Origin: Candidatus Eiseniibacteriota bacterium
Lineage (GTDB): Bacteria > Eisenbacteria > RBG-16-71-46 > CAIMUX01
Length of the DNA stretch: 64,000 bases
Direction of reading: 5' to 3'
Assembly: GCA_020633975.1 (NCBI GenBank)
Contig: JACKCR010000002.1
Coordinates: forward strand, 372,001-436,000
Shown: positions 54,726-63,860 of the stretch, one piece after another
Layout of the letters: every line of letters starts with the position of its first letter
Position numbering within the stretch: position 1 is the first letter of the stretch
The notes under the pieces: model-generated
The model's database searches: none
What the model was told of the DNA's origin: nothing
Seen by the model: only the letters and a program-made list of their open reading frames with translations
Program-made: the position numbers and the translations under genes

Positions 54726-54782
54726 TGTGTCTGGTTACTGGCTCTTCCCGCATAGCTGGACGTATAGCCACGGCGGTACGGC

Positions 54783-55718
54783 GTGGCGGAGGTTGAGAAA
54801 CTGATCCACCGTTTCCGCGTAAACGGCGGCCGGTCCCAGCTTTGCGTCGGCCCGGGAAGAGTCTGGATGCTCGTTCTGAGTCTCCTCTGGCTCGGCTGCG
54901 CCCCGTCCGCTGCACCGCTGCAGGCCCAGCAGGGGATGCGCGATTTTCCCCCACTGGCCGACCCGAACCGGTCCACTGCTCCTGACACCCGATTGGAGCC
55001 CGGCGCTATCCAGGACGGGGGCGGAAGCCCCACGACCCCGGAAGAAGTACTGGCCGCGCTGCCCGACCGTCCCGTCGGTGAGCCTGGAGATCAGGTGTAT
55101 CGGCTGGGAGTCGGAGACGAGCTGTCGGTGATCACGGTGGGGCAGCCGGACTACACCCGCGGGGTCAAGGTTCTTCCCGACGGGACCATCTCGGCGCCTG
55201 GCACGGGGTCCCTCTACGTTCTCGGGCTCAGTGCGGATGAAGCCGCAACCCAGGTGGAGCAGCGGCTCGCCAGCTATCTCAAGTACCCCGACGTCAACGT
55301 CATCGTCACTCAGTACGGCGAGCACGTCGTCTACGTGATGGGAGAGGTGGTCGCTCCGGCGGACCACGTCTACAGGAAGGGCCTGTCCGCACTACAGGCC
55401 GTAGCGATGGCAGGTGGCTTCAAGCCGTCCGCCCAACAGAAGAGCGTTGTCGTGTTTCGGCGGGTTGGCCCCGACGTCGCGGAGTTCTACCAGATCGACC
55501 TGGGGAGTCCCTTGGACGGAGAGAACTTCGCCAACGACATGCTGCTGCGCCCCTACGACATCGTCTACGTTCCGCGAACGTTCATCGCGAACGTGAACGT
55601 GTTCGTGGATCAGTGGTTCCGGCAGAATCTATCAGCCCTCACCTTCTATCTCGAAGGTTGGGATGCCTACAGCGTGACCAAGGACCGCGTCGTGATTTCG
55701 CGGGATACGACGAGGTGA
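54783..55718 (+). CDS. Polysaccharide export lipoprotein, Wza/EpsE type
   Basis: A 311-residue outer-membrane export protein. The lipobox LWLGC near residue 37-41 follows a hydrophobic MLVLSL stretch, giving an unusually long n-region from GTG 54783; ATG 54867 is an alternative start with a shorter signal. Mature features: YRLGVGDELSVITVGQPDYT (Poly_export domain), PDGTISAPGTGSLYVLGLSA, and an SLBB domain (VVYVMGEVVAPADHVYRKGL) with LLRPYDIVYVPRTF. Such proteins form the outer-membrane channel for Wzy-dependent exopolysaccharide. First gene of the EPS operon; the Wzz-like gene follows by 9 bases. Confidence 0.86.
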   Translation: MAEVEKLIHRFRVNGGRSQLCVGPGRVWMLVLSLLWLGCAPSAAPLQAQQGMRDFPPLADPNRSTAPDTRLEPGAIQDGGGSPTTPEEVLAALPDRPVGEPGDQVYRLGVGDELSVITVGQPDYTRGVKVLPDGTISAPGTGSLYVLGLSADEAATQVEQRLASYLKYPDVNVIVTQYGEHVVYVMGEVVAPADHVYRKGLSALQAVAMAGGFKPSAQQKSVVVFRRVGPDVAEFYQIDLGSPLDGENFANDMLLRPYDIVYVPRTFIANVNVFVDQWFRQNLSALTFYLEGWDAYSVTKDRVVISRDTTR

Positions 55719-55727
55719 TCTGAAACG

Positions 55728-57119
55728 ATGGCGGATCACTACCTGAACGGAGAGAACGGAAACGGCCACGGGGAAGAAACCCGTGACGTCTCGTTGCGTG
55801 ATTTCCTCTCCGTCCTCTTCCGACGCAAGGGGATCGTGGCGACCGTGTTCCTGGCCGCGGTTCTCGTCGTCATCCTTCTCAATGCGCGTTCCGAAGTCCT
55901 CTACGAATCGTCTTCCACCATCCGGGTGAGCCGAGGGGAAAAGGAGTCTGCGTTCAACTCGCGGATCCGCCTGCTCACCTGGGAGGAAGAGCTCAACTCC
56001 GAGATCGAGACGATCATGAGCCAGCAGATCGTCGAGCTGGCCCAGGAGCGTTTGGAGGAAGAGGGCGCACGGGACTCGAACGGTCTCCCGATCGACTTGA
56101 CCGCCAGGAACGTGAGGGCGACGACCTCGGGCAAGTCCGCCGTCGTCTACATCAGCTACAAGGACGGCGATCCCAAGGCGGCTCGGGTCGGCTGCAGCGC
56201 GATCACACAGGCCTATTCGGACTTCCGGCTACGGGTGCGAGCGGTGCCCCAAGTCGACGCGTTCTTCCGTGAAGAGATCGAGAACCTGCGGGAGCAGCTC
56301 GACGAGTGGGAGCAGGAACGCGCGAAGTTCATGAACGAGGAGTCGGTCGTCAAGATCTCGGACGAACGGCTTCAACTGCTCGACTTGAGAAAGACCACCG
56401 AACTCGACCTGACTCGGGTGCGGGCGTCCTTGGCCGAGACCGAAGCGAAGGCAGAAGTCCTCCGGACTCGGCTCCTCAACGGAGCTGACGAGCTGGATCT
56501 CTACGCATTCGCCGATGGGGAAAACCGAGACGACCAGGTTCTCTACCGGATGCGGGCGGAGCTCGTGGCCGAGCAGTCATCGCTCTTCGCGGCCGAGGCC
56601 CAGTACACCGAAGACCATCCCCAGGTGAAGGCGGGACGGGATCGAGTCCAGCTCCAGCAGGATGCGATCCGGACGGAGATGCGGCGGTACCTCTCTCACC
56701 TCGAGGCACGAGCCGAGGTGCTCGAGGCGCGAGAAGACGCGCTCCTGAGGACGCTCTCGGTCGCGGATGCCGAGCTGTCGTCGCTTCCCGAGAAGGAAGC
56801 CAGGTTGGCCGGGTTCGACCGGGTCCTGGAGCAGCTCCAGGCCAACTACACCGCGCTCGTCGACAAGCAGATTCAGGCGAGGATCGAACAGAGCGGTAGC
56901 TCCGACTGGAACGTCCTCATCCTGAAGCCGGCCGCGTCGGCACTCCCGATTCGAGTGAACGACTACGTCCGGCTCGCGGTCATCCCGATCCTGTCACTGA
57001 TCCTGGGCATTGCCCTCGCCTTCCTGATCGATGGCCTCGACCACACCCTGAAAGACAGCACCGAAGTCGAGAACCACCTGCGGCTACCCGTTCTGGGTTC
57101 CGTCGGGCGGATCCGCTAG
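55728..57119 (+). CDS. Wzz/GumC-type polysaccharide co-polymerase
   Basis: A 463-residue inner-membrane chain-length/co-polymerase protein. TM1 is at about 35-53 (KGIVATVFLAAVLVVILLNA), the periplasmic region is long and coiled-coil (for example LREQLDEWEQERAKFMNEES, then RAELVAEQSSLFAAEAQYTE with HPQVKAGRDR), and TM2 is near 415-435 (VIPILSLILGIALAFLID). The cytoplasmic tail ends LDHTLKDSTEVENHLRLPVL with no fused kinase; the BY-kinase-like protein is separate. Two genes downstream is the ATPase pair typical of XrtA loci. Confidence 0.86.
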   Translation: MADHYLNGENGNGHGEETRDVSLRDFLSVLFRRKGIVATVFLAAVLVVILLNARSEVLYESSSTIRVSRGEKESAFNSRIRLLTWEEELNSEIETIMSQQIVELAQERLEEEGARDSNGLPIDLTARNVRATTSGKSAVVYISYKDGDPKAARVGCSAITQAYSDFRLRVRAVPQVDAFFREEIENLREQLDEWEQERAKFMNEESVVKISDERLQLLDLRKTTELDLTRVRASLAETEAKAEVLRTRLLNGADELDLYAFADGENRDDQVLYRMRAELVAEQSSLFAAEAQYTEDHPQVKAGRDRVQLQQDAIRTEMRRYLSHLEARAEVLEAREDALLRTLSVADAELSSLPEKEARLAGFDRVLEQLQANYTALVDKQIQARIEQSGSSDWNVLILKPAASALPIRVNDYVRLAVIPILSLILGIALAFLIDGLDHTLKDSTEVENHLRLPVLGSVGRIR

Positions 57120-57128
57120 GAGGCGGAC

Positions 57129-57980
57129 GTGTACGAGTCGTTCTACCGCTTGCGAGAGGCCCCCTTCGCGATCACTCCTGATCCGCGGTTCCTCTTCCAT
57201 ACGCGGAATCACCGGGACGCGCTCGCCTATCTCCACTACGGCATCGACCAGAAGAAGGGCATCCTCGCGCTCACTGGCGAGGTGGGAGTGGGGAAGACCC
57301 TCGTTATCCGGACTCTCCTCGGCCAGCTGCCGCGGACGGTACGGACGTCGATCGTGATGAATGCACGTCTCTCGTTCCGTCAGCTTCTCTACATGGCACT
57401 GCTCGACTGGGATCTCCAGCCGCCAGGCCGTTCACGCGTGGACCTCCTGCTCACCCTGCAGGAGTTCCTGATCCGCATGCGGCAGAGCAACGAGAACGCG
57501 GTGCTGATCATCGACGAAGCGCAGAATCTCTCGGAGAAGAGCCTCGAGGAGTTCCGACTGCTCTCGAATCTCGAGACGGCGGACGCGAAGCTCCTCCAGA
57601 TCGTGCTCGTTGGCCAGACCGAGCTCAAAGACAAGCTGAACCGCCACGGTCTCCGTCAGCTCCGGCAGCGGATTCCGGGAATCTTCGATCTGTCGCGTCT
57701 CCCGGATCCCGCGGTTCAGGAGTACGTCGACTTCCGTCTGCAGGTCGCGAGCGGCGGTGGCGTTTCCGGACTCTTCGACGACTCCGCGTTGGACGAAGTC
57801 TGTCGTACGTCGAACGGGATCCCTCGATTGATCAACCAGCTCTGCGACCGTGCCCTTCTCATCGGTTTTGCAAAGGGGCAGGAGCGGATCGACGGGGAGA
57901 TCGTTCATGAAGCGGCCCAGGAGCTCGGATACCTGGAAGACGGCACGCCGCACTACTCATCCGTGTATCGGGAGGCTTGA
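57129..57980 (+). CDS. ExeA/GspA-like AAA ATPase, XrtA/EPS-associated type
   Basis: A 283-residue AAA ATPase. The N-terminus MYESFYRLREAPFAITPDPR is typical of the family annotated as XrtA-associated ATPase. Walker A GEVGVGKT is at 50-57, Walker B VLIIDEAQNL near 127, then VGQTELKDKLNRHGLRQLRQ and NGIPRLINQLCDRALLI (sensor II). It is probably cytoplasmic. It lies between the Wzz-like and the BY-kinase-like genes, a common context in PEP-CTERM/exosortase EPS loci. Its exact job in export or regulation is not known. Confidence 0.85.
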   Translation: MYESFYRLREAPFAITPDPRFLFHTRNHRDALAYLHYGIDQKKGILALTGEVGVGKTLVIRTLLGQLPRTVRTSIVMNARLSFRQLLYMALLDWDLQPPGRSRVDLLLTLQEFLIRMRQSNENAVLIIDEAQNLSEKSLEEFRLLSNLETADAKLLQIVLVGQTELKDKLNRHGLRQLRQRIPGIFDLSRLPDPAVQEYVDFRLQVASGGGVSGLFDDSALDEVCRTSNGIPRLINQLCDRALLIGFAKGQERIDGEIVHEAAQELGYLEDGTPHYSSVYREA

Positions 57981-58037
57981 ATCGCCTTGCCTCACCGCCG
58001 ATCGCCGGCGGGAACGCGATTCTGAGGAAACGACTCG

Positions 58038-58802
58038 ATGAGCAACATCTTCGACGCGCTGAACAAGCGACAGCCGGAGAGGCCCGCGAGCCGCTCGACC
58101 GAGCCTCTCGTGCCGCTGGAGCCGCCTTCGGGCGGAGCGCCGCTCCCTGCCTCGGGCGACACTGCCCGAGATCAGGACATGGAGCGGCTGCGTCAGCGTG
58201 TGTTGCTAGAGCTCGGTACGACGGCCGGGGCCAGCATCGTCTTCGCCGGCAGTGTCGAGGGCGAAGGAGCGACGACGCTGTCCCTCCTGTTTGCTCGCGA
58301 GCTCGCACAGTCCGAACAACGCCCCGTGCTGCTCGTGGATGCGGACATCGAAGGATACCCGCGCACGCTGACGGGCACGATGCGCAACGACGGCGGCGAT
58401 CTCGGACCTGGCTTCGCCGACCTGCTTCTCAATCGGGCGAAGCTGACCGACTGTCTTCTCGGAACGGAACTTCCGAACCTGCACTTCCTGCCTCGCGGCT
58501 CCGATCTCGGCCCGGCGCTCGATCTCGTGCAAACGCAACGTGTCCGTGCCGTGCTGGACGAGATCCAGCGGCACTACGCGTTCGTGGTCCTCGATGGCGC
58601 ACCCTTGGTCGATTCGCCCGAGAGCAGTTTCCTGGCTGCGGCTACCGACGGGGTCGTTCTGGTAGTTCGTGCGAATCGGACCCGGCGCGAAGTCGTACAG
58701 CGGGGGCTCCGTCTTCTGCATCAGTCGAACTGCCAGGTTCTGGGCGCGGTCCTCAACGAACGCAAGTACCCGATTCCGTCGTTCCTCTATCGGCGCCTCT
58801 AA
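58038..58802 (+). CDS. CpsD/BY-kinase-like ATPase with a Lys-less P-loop
   Basis: A 254-residue MinD-fold protein of the bacterial tyrosine-kinase (CpsD/CapB/ExoP C-terminal) type. The first residues MSNIFDALNK are the usual start of XrtA-associated kinases. Walker A reads GSVEGEGATT at 71-80, with Ala78 where GEGKTT has the ATP-binding Lys. Walker A' LLVDADIEGYP (Asp101) and Walker B FVVLDGAPLVDSPES (Asp186) remain. The C-terminus (PSFLYRRL) has one Tyr rather than a Tyr cluster. Kinase activity is therefore doubtful; a regulatory partner of the Wzz-like protein is plausible. Confidence 0.8.
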   Translation: MSNIFDALNKRQPERPASRSTEPLVPLEPPSGGAPLPASGDTARDQDMERLRQRVLLELGTTAGASIVFAGSVEGEGATTLSLLFARELAQSEQRPVLLVDADIEGYPRTLTGTMRNDGGDLGPGFADLLLNRAKLTDCLLGTELPNLHFLPRGSDLGPALDLVQTQRVRAVLDEIQRHYAFVVLDGAPLVDSPESSFLAAATDGVVLVVRANRTRREVVQRGLRLLHQSNCQVLGAVLNERKYPIPSFLYRRL

Positions 58803-58856
58803 CTCGCTCGTGACGTTGCCGAGCGACTCTTGCGCCGCCGAGGTCAGGACGATTCC

Positions 58857-60146
58857 ATGGACTCGATGACGTCTGCGCCGAACCGTTCCCCCGGGTCGGA
58901 CGACCGCAGCTCTCACGGCGCGGCGATGGCGGACCGGCTTCTGTCCCGCGATGCCTGGGTCCACGAGCGCTGCGCGGTGACGCTCCACGGCGCGATCCCG
59001 ATGATCCAAAGGCGGCTCGAACCTTTCGGTCCCCTGCTCCTCTTCTTGGCGGGAAGCACGGGAGGCGGCGAGGCCGTCGGTTGGTCGGGCTCCAACCCGT
59101 TCGTGCTCTCGGATCTCGACCTCGGTGTCGTGCTCTCGTCTCGTCCCACCGCCGAGGCGACGGATGGATTGCATCGCGAACTCCGCGAGCTGTCGGAGCG
59201 TATTGCGGGTCCCGAAGTCACGATCGGCATCTACTTGCGTGAGGAACGTCGAGAGTGTCTGCCGACGCCCGGGCTCGTCGACTTCCTTGCCCGCCGGTTC
59301 GTGATCGCGGGCGACGAGAGTTTCTTCGAAGGGTTCCCTCAGGTCATGGAGGGGGAGATCGAGCCCTGGGAGGCATTCCGAATCGTCGGAAACCGGAGTC
59401 GCGAGCTTCTCGCAGTGCGGTCGGGCCCGGTTTCTGGCGCGGTCGACCGGAGCGCGATCGAGGCACAGTTCCTCCTCGCGAAGCTCGCGGACGGGATCGG
59501 CACGGCCTGGCTGCTCTTGCGGCGGGAGTACCGCACGGATCGTCAGGCCCGCTGGAATCGGCTCGATCAGAGCGATGTGCCCGAGTCGATCCGCTCCGTG
59601 TCGCAGGCAGTGCGAGGGTTCCTCGCAGCCCCGGGGCCGGACACCTGGCCGGAGGTCGCCGGCTTGTCGATGGTTCGCGCCGGACTGCGAGACCTCTTCC
59701 GCTCGACCCGGGGGACGCAATGGAGCGGGGTGGTCGAGCCGTACGAGTACGATCCCCTCAGTTGGCGGAACCGCTACCGGACCTGGCGGGATCACGTTTC
59801 CGTTCACGGCGGAGTGCCTTGGCTGCTGCGGGCTCGATTCCGGGGAACACCGGGGACCCGCCATCTGGGCGCTGCGGTCCTCTACTGGCTCACGTTGCCG
59901 GAGGGTACGGACCCTGACCTGGCGGCCCTCCGAGTCGGGGGAGTGGACCGAACCGATCCTTCGCTTGCGGTCGCTCCGGCCCAGGACAATGATCGAACTG
60001 GACGGGCAGCACCAGACGAGGGGACTCCTGAACTCTCCGTTGCGTGGAGCGACGTTGCGAGGCTCTTGGGTGAGCCGATCCGTCCCGGGAAGGGAGCGAA
60101 GGACAGGTTGAGAGAGAGGATCGGGATCGGGGAGGGCGCGGCGTGA
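58857..60146 (+). CDS. Nucleotidyltransferase-fold-like protein of the EPS operon, function unknown
   Basis: A 429-residue soluble protein. Around residues 62-92 it has LLFLAGSTGGGEAVG then VLSDLDLGVVLSS, the hGS...DhDh pattern of the nucleotidyltransferase superfamily (metal Asp86 and Asp88), with a longer than usual gap between the GS and the first Asp. The next 150 residues are helical and could form a substrate-binding domain; the last 90 are low-complexity. ATG 58857 has AGGA eight bases upstream. It overlaps the next gene (GTGA). Substrate and activity are unknown; I cannot place it in a named family. Confidence 0.5.
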   Translation: MDSMTSAPNRSPGSDDRSSHGAAMADRLLSRDAWVHERCAVTLHGAIPMIQRRLEPFGPLLLFLAGSTGGGEAVGWSGSNPFVLSDLDLGVVLSSRPTAEATDGLHRELRELSERIAGPEVTIGIYLREERRECLPTPGLVDFLARRFVIAGDESFFEGFPQVMEGEIEPWEAFRIVGNRSRELLAVRSGPVSGAVDRSAIEAQFLLAKLADGIGTAWLLLRREYRTDRQARWNRLDQSDVPESIRSVSQAVRGFLAAPGPDTWPEVAGLSMVRAGLRDLFRSTRGTQWSGVVEPYEYDPLSWRNRYRTWRDHVSVHGGVPWLLRARFRGTPGTRHLGAAVLYWLTLPEGTDPDLAALRVGGVDRTDPSLAVAPAQDNDRTGRAAPDEGTPELSVAWSDVARLLGEPIRPGKGAKDRLRERIGIGEGAA

Positions 60147-61297
60147 AGAGGCTCACGCTCGTGTTCATGATCGACGCCCTCGGCTTCGATCAAGCCGGTG
60201 GGGAGTTCCTACCTGCGCTCGGAACGGCGCGAAGTCCCGTCGAAACCGTCCTTGGGTACTCGAGCGCGTGCATTCCGTCCATCATGACGGGGCAGGCCCC
60301 AGCCGAGCACGGGCACCTCTCGATGTACCGGCGCGCGCAGAACGGGCGCACCGTCTTTGGTGGACCGGTGAAGGCGATCGGACGGTTGTCCCAGCTCACA
60401 CAAAGGGGTCATTGGCGGATGCGCCAGCTCCTCATGCAGTATCTCCGCCGGACCGGGATCACCGGTTACTTCTCGCTCTATGACATCCCGCTTTCGCTCC
60501 TCCCCGAGTTCGACCTTTGTCAGCGGAAGAACATCTATCGTCCGGATGCGTTTCGGGACGAAGGGCTGACCGGATTGGGGGACGTGCTGTCCGATCCCTC
60601 CATGTCCCGGGTCTGGGACTGGACCGTTTCCGAAGAACGGGCATGGCAGGAACTCCACGAGGAGCTGCGCGCCGGCAACAAGCGAGTGCTCTTCTTCTAC
60701 ACGCCCGAACTCGACAGCCTCATGCACGTGGTGGGCCCGAGGGACCGACGCACCGCCGATCAGCTCGCCGCGTACAGCACGCGGATCGATGCCGCGCTGA
60801 AGTTGGCGGAGCAGACGTACGAAGAAGTGGAACTCTACGTGTTCGGGGACCACGGCATGGCCCCCGTGGAGGGGACGCACGACCTCTGGAGCAAGCTCGA
60901 CGCACTTCCTTTCGTGGTGCCTCGCGATTATCTCTACTTCCTCGACAGCACGATGGCTCGGTTCTGGTTCGAGCGACCCGAAGCGGAAGCGGCTGTCCGG
61001 GCACTCCTTCGCGACGAAGGATACGGGCGTGTGCTCGGTGACGAGGAACTCTCGGCGTTGGGGGCGCGCTTTCCGGAGGACGACTACGGTCAGTTGATCT
61101 TCCTGCTCGACGAGGGCCACATCCTCGTGCCCTCGTTCATGGGAAAGGAACCCGTCCGCGGAATGCACGGATACCATCCGAGTGCGCGTGCTTCCTATAC
61201 GACCCTCGTGACGAACCAATCCGGTGTCGAGTATCCGAAGAACCTGTTCGAGCTCCACTCCGTCCTTCGGGAGTCGATCGGAAGGACGGTCGGATGA
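60143..61297 (+). CDS. Alkaline-phosphatase-superfamily phosphodiesterase-like enzyme
   Basis: A 384-residue protein of the type I phosphodiesterase/nucleotide pyrophosphatase group. Metal-site motifs: FMIDALGFD (Asp11), a nucleophile region with SSACIPSIMTGQAP then EHGH, ELDSLMHVVGP, FGDHGMAPVEG near 235 and GMHGYHPS near 340. No signal peptide is seen, so it is probably cytoplasmic. These enzymes cleave phosphodiesters or transfer phosphoryl groups; in an EPS operon it might act on phosphorylated lipid or sugar intermediates. It starts at GTG within the previous stop and overlaps the next gene. Confidence 0.78.
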   Translation: MKRLTLVFMIDALGFDQAGGEFLPALGTARSPVETVLGYSSACIPSIMTGQAPAEHGHLSMYRRAQNGRTVFGGPVKAIGRLSQLTQRGHWRMRQLLMQYLRRTGITGYFSLYDIPLSLLPEFDLCQRKNIYRPDAFRDEGLTGLGDVLSDPSMSRVWDWTVSEERAWQELHEELRAGNKRVLFFYTPELDSLMHVVGPRDRRTADQLAAYSTRIDAALKLAEQTYEEVELYVFGDHGMAPVEGTHDLWSKLDALPFVVPRDYLYFLDSTMARFWFERPEAEAAVRALLRDEGYGRVLGDEELSALGARFPEDDYGQLIFLLDEGHILVPSFMGKEPVRGMHGYHPSARASYTTLVTNQSGVEYPKNLFELHSVLRESIGRTVG

Positions 61298-62295
61298 TCT
61301 GGAAACTGCTGGCGGGACTGGTTCTCTCCGCGTTCTTCCTCTGGCTCGCGCTCAAGGACGCGCAGCTCTCCGAAGTCTGGGGAGCCGTCCAGGCCGCGGA
61401 CTACACCTGGATGGTGCCGATGGTCCTCCTGACCTTGGTCTCCTTCCTCCTCAGGACCTGGCGGTGGCAGGTCCTGCTCGCCTCCGCACAGAGGGTGAAG
61501 TTCTGGCCTCTCCTCTCGTCGACCTTCATCGGGTTCATGGGGAACAACGTCCTTCCGGCAAGACTCGGAGAGCTGCTGCGCGTCCAGGCGATCCGGACCG
61601 CGGCTGGGGTCTCGCGGAGTGCGGCGCTCGGGTCGCTCGTGATGGAGCGGATCCTCGACATATCGATGCTGCTCGTTTTCTTCCTCTTCGTCTTGGTCGC
61701 TGGGAAGCTGCCCCCGGAGGTGAAGAGCTGGGGGATCTACCTCGTGGTGGTGCTCGTCCCAGTGCTCGCTGCGGTGATCGTGTTCCGGTTCCAACCGAAG
61801 CCGTTCCTCCGGATCCTCGAGAAGGTCGCGCCCGGACGGCTCCGTCCCCGCCTCCTGGCCATGGCCTCGAACTTCCACGTCGGGCTCGGTGCGCTCGAGA
61901 ACGGGCGGGAGCTCGGCCTGGCCGCGTTTCTCTCCGTGCCTATGTGGGCGACCTTGGTGGGCGTCGTGGTCTGCGGGTTCCGCGCCCTCTCCTTGGATCT
62001 GACCACTGAAGCTGGAGTCATCACTCTGGTCATCATGGCCGTGGGCACGATGGTGCCTTCTGCCCCGGGATTCATCGGCACTCTCCAGTATGCGGGTACT
62101 CTGGCGCTCACCCAGTACGATGTGGATCCGTCCGTTGCCCTGTCCTTCACGCTTCTCTACCACGCGAGCCAGTGGTTCCCCGTCACCGCCGTCGGCTTGG
62201 TCTTCTTCCTCCAGCAGCACCTCAGCCTGGACCAGCTACGAGGTTTGGAGTCGGCCGCCGATGCGGCCGATAACCCAAAGGGGGAGGGCACGTGA
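61294..62295 (+). CDS. Lysylphosphatidylglycerol-synthase TM/UPF0104 flippase-like membrane protein
   Basis: A 333-residue integral membrane protein with about eight helices. The conserved FLLRTWRWQVLL, the GNNVLPARLGELLRV motif and a C-terminal PSAPGFIGTLQYAG are the signature of the UPF0104/LPG-synthase membrane domain, without the MprF aminoacyltransferase part. Members of this group are suspected lipid or lipid-linked-substrate flippases and sit in polysaccharide and lipid-modifying loci. Here it lies between the phosphodiesterase-like enzyme and the polymerase, with four-base overlaps on both sides. Confidence 0.82.
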   Translation: MIWKLLAGLVLSAFFLWLALKDAQLSEVWGAVQAADYTWMVPMVLLTLVSFLLRTWRWQVLLASAQRVKFWPLLSSTFIGFMGNNVLPARLGELLRVQAIRTAAGVSRSAALGSLVMERILDISMLLVFFLFVLVAGKLPPEVKSWGIYLVVVLVPVLAAVIVFRFQPKPFLRILEKVAPGRLRPRLLAMASNFHVGLGALENGRELGLAAFLSVPMWATLVGVVVCGFRALSLDLTTEAGVITLVIMAVGTMVPSAPGFIGTLQYAGTLALTQYDVDPSVALSFTLLYHASQWFPVTAVGLVFFLQQHLSLDQLRGLESAADAADNPKGEGT

Positions 62296-63860
62296 CGCGA
62301 TCGGCGCTGAGAAGACGATCCAAGGGACCGAACGTACGTTACGGGCGCCCGAAGTATCATCGACCGGTCCAGGAGTCTGCGCTCTCGGCGTGGATCCTCA
62401 TCCCGATCGTAGCGATCGTCGGAGCGTTCGTCGCAAGTCAGTTCTTTGCGCTCAATCCCCGGTACATCAAGCTGATGGCGGGAGCGTTGGCCGTGCTCGT
62501 GATTCTGCGCTCGTCCTTCCCGGCGGCCGTGACTTTCTTCCTCCTCGTCTTCCCGGTTCCCACGTTCGTGTTCGTGAGCGACACGAACCTGCTCCTGATC
62601 GGTCTCCTCCTCGCCGTCTGGGTCGTGAACATGGCCATGGGGCGGTTCCCGAAACCGATGCGCTCCCCGGTGGACTGGGCCATCTGGATCTACTTGGGCA
62701 TCCACGCACTCTCGTTCATCAACATCGAGACTGCGGAGGGGATCGACAAAGGCTTTGGCGCGTACCTCTACCTCGCGTCGGGAGCTTTCCTCTTCTGGCT
62801 GCTCTACAACGGCCTCAGAACCGAGCGACATCTCCATCGAGCGTTCGTCGTTCTCGGTGTCGTCTCCCTGTTCGTGAACATCAGCGCGTTCGTAGAGCAC
62901 TTCTTCCACTTCGATCTCGTGCCCGAATGGTTCCTCCACCGAGCGGGCCAAACCCGAAACGATATCCGCGTGGGTGGCGTGTTCGGGTTCCACGGGCTCC
63001 TGGCCGACTTCAACGCGATCGTCTTCTACCTGCAGGTCTACATGGGAATGCGGTCGCGAGGACGATGGCTCAAGGCCTACTACTACGGGCTGGCTGCCTT
63101 CGGTCTCATCGTGATCCTGTGGACGGTCAACCGAGGAGGCGCGATCGCGTGGGCTCTGGGTGGACTGTACTTCCTCGCTCTGATGCGGCACCGGATCGAT
63201 TGGGTGAAGGCGATCGTGGTGACCCCTGCCGTCGTCGCGGCGTACTTCCTCTACCAATCGATCAGGGATATCGGGACGTCGAAGGTGTTGCTCTTCGCCC
63301 GCATCGCGGGAACTCAGCTCGAGCGCGGGGTTCCGGACAACCGCGTGCAGGTCTGGACGCAGGTCGTCCGGCGGATTCCGGAGCATCTCTGGATCGGGCA
63401 CGGGCCCTATTACGAGTTGGGCGGCTTTGGGGACGCGAAGGTCTCGTACCCCCACTCCGCCTACCTCTTCTACCTCTACACGACTGGCATCCTCGGTTTG
63501 ACGGCTTGGCTCTGGATTCTCATCAAGCTCACCATCGTGACGTTCCCCGGGTTCAAGGTCGATTTCCGACGAGCCTCCTTCGTCAAGGGAGCGCAGGCGG
63601 TGCTCCACATTCAGATCCTGATGTTTGCAGCCGCTCAGGTTCGGGACGAGCACCAGCGCGGGAACGTGTACCTCTACGTAATGTGGATCCTGTTCGGGCT
63701 TGGGGCGGTGGCTGCCCGTTTGGTCAAGGAAGAGCGGATCCGGGTGAGGGAATCTCAGGATCGGGACCTCGACCTGGACCCAGATCCCGGCCTCGACGAG
63801 GTACAACCGCCCGGCCGGGCCTGGGGAAGGCTTGCGGTAGGAGAACGTCGGCCGACTTGA
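62292..63860 (+). CDS. O-antigen ligase/Wzy-type polysaccharide polymerase
   Basis: A 522-residue membrane protein with about 11-12 helices. The pattern of the Wzy_C/O-antigen ligase domain is visible: a large periplasmic loop containing RVQVWTQVVRRIPEHLWIGH and the downstream HSAYLFYLYTTGILGLTAWL, with the conserved GHGPYYELG and PHSAYL elements. These enzymes polymerise lipid-linked repeat units or ligate glycans. It starts at GTG overlapping the UPF0104 gene and has a C-terminal Asp/Arg-rich tail. No glycosyltransferase is in the window; they may follow beyond the edge. Confidence 0.82.
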   Translation: MTRSALRRRSKGPNVRYGRPKYHRPVQESALSAWILIPIVAIVGAFVASQFFALNPRYIKLMAGALAVLVILRSSFPAAVTFFLLVFPVPTFVFVSDTNLLLIGLLLAVWVVNMAMGRFPKPMRSPVDWAIWIYLGIHALSFINIETAEGIDKGFGAYLYLASGAFLFWLLYNGLRTERHLHRAFVVLGVVSLFVNISAFVEHFFHFDLVPEWFLHRAGQTRNDIRVGGVFGFHGLLADFNAIVFYLQVYMGMRSRGRWLKAYYYGLAAFGLIVILWTVNRGGAIAWALGGLYFLALMRHRIDWVKAIVVTPAVVAAYFLYQSIRDIGTSKVLLFARIAGTQLERGVPDNRVQVWTQVVRRIPEHLWIGHGPYYELGGFGDAKVSYPHSAYLFYLYTTGILGLTAWLWILIKLTIVTFPGFKVDFRRASFVKGAQAVLHIQILMFAAAQVRDEHQRGNVYLYVMWILFGLGAVAARLVKEERIRVRESQDRDLDLDPDPGLDEVQPPGRAWGRLAVGERRPT

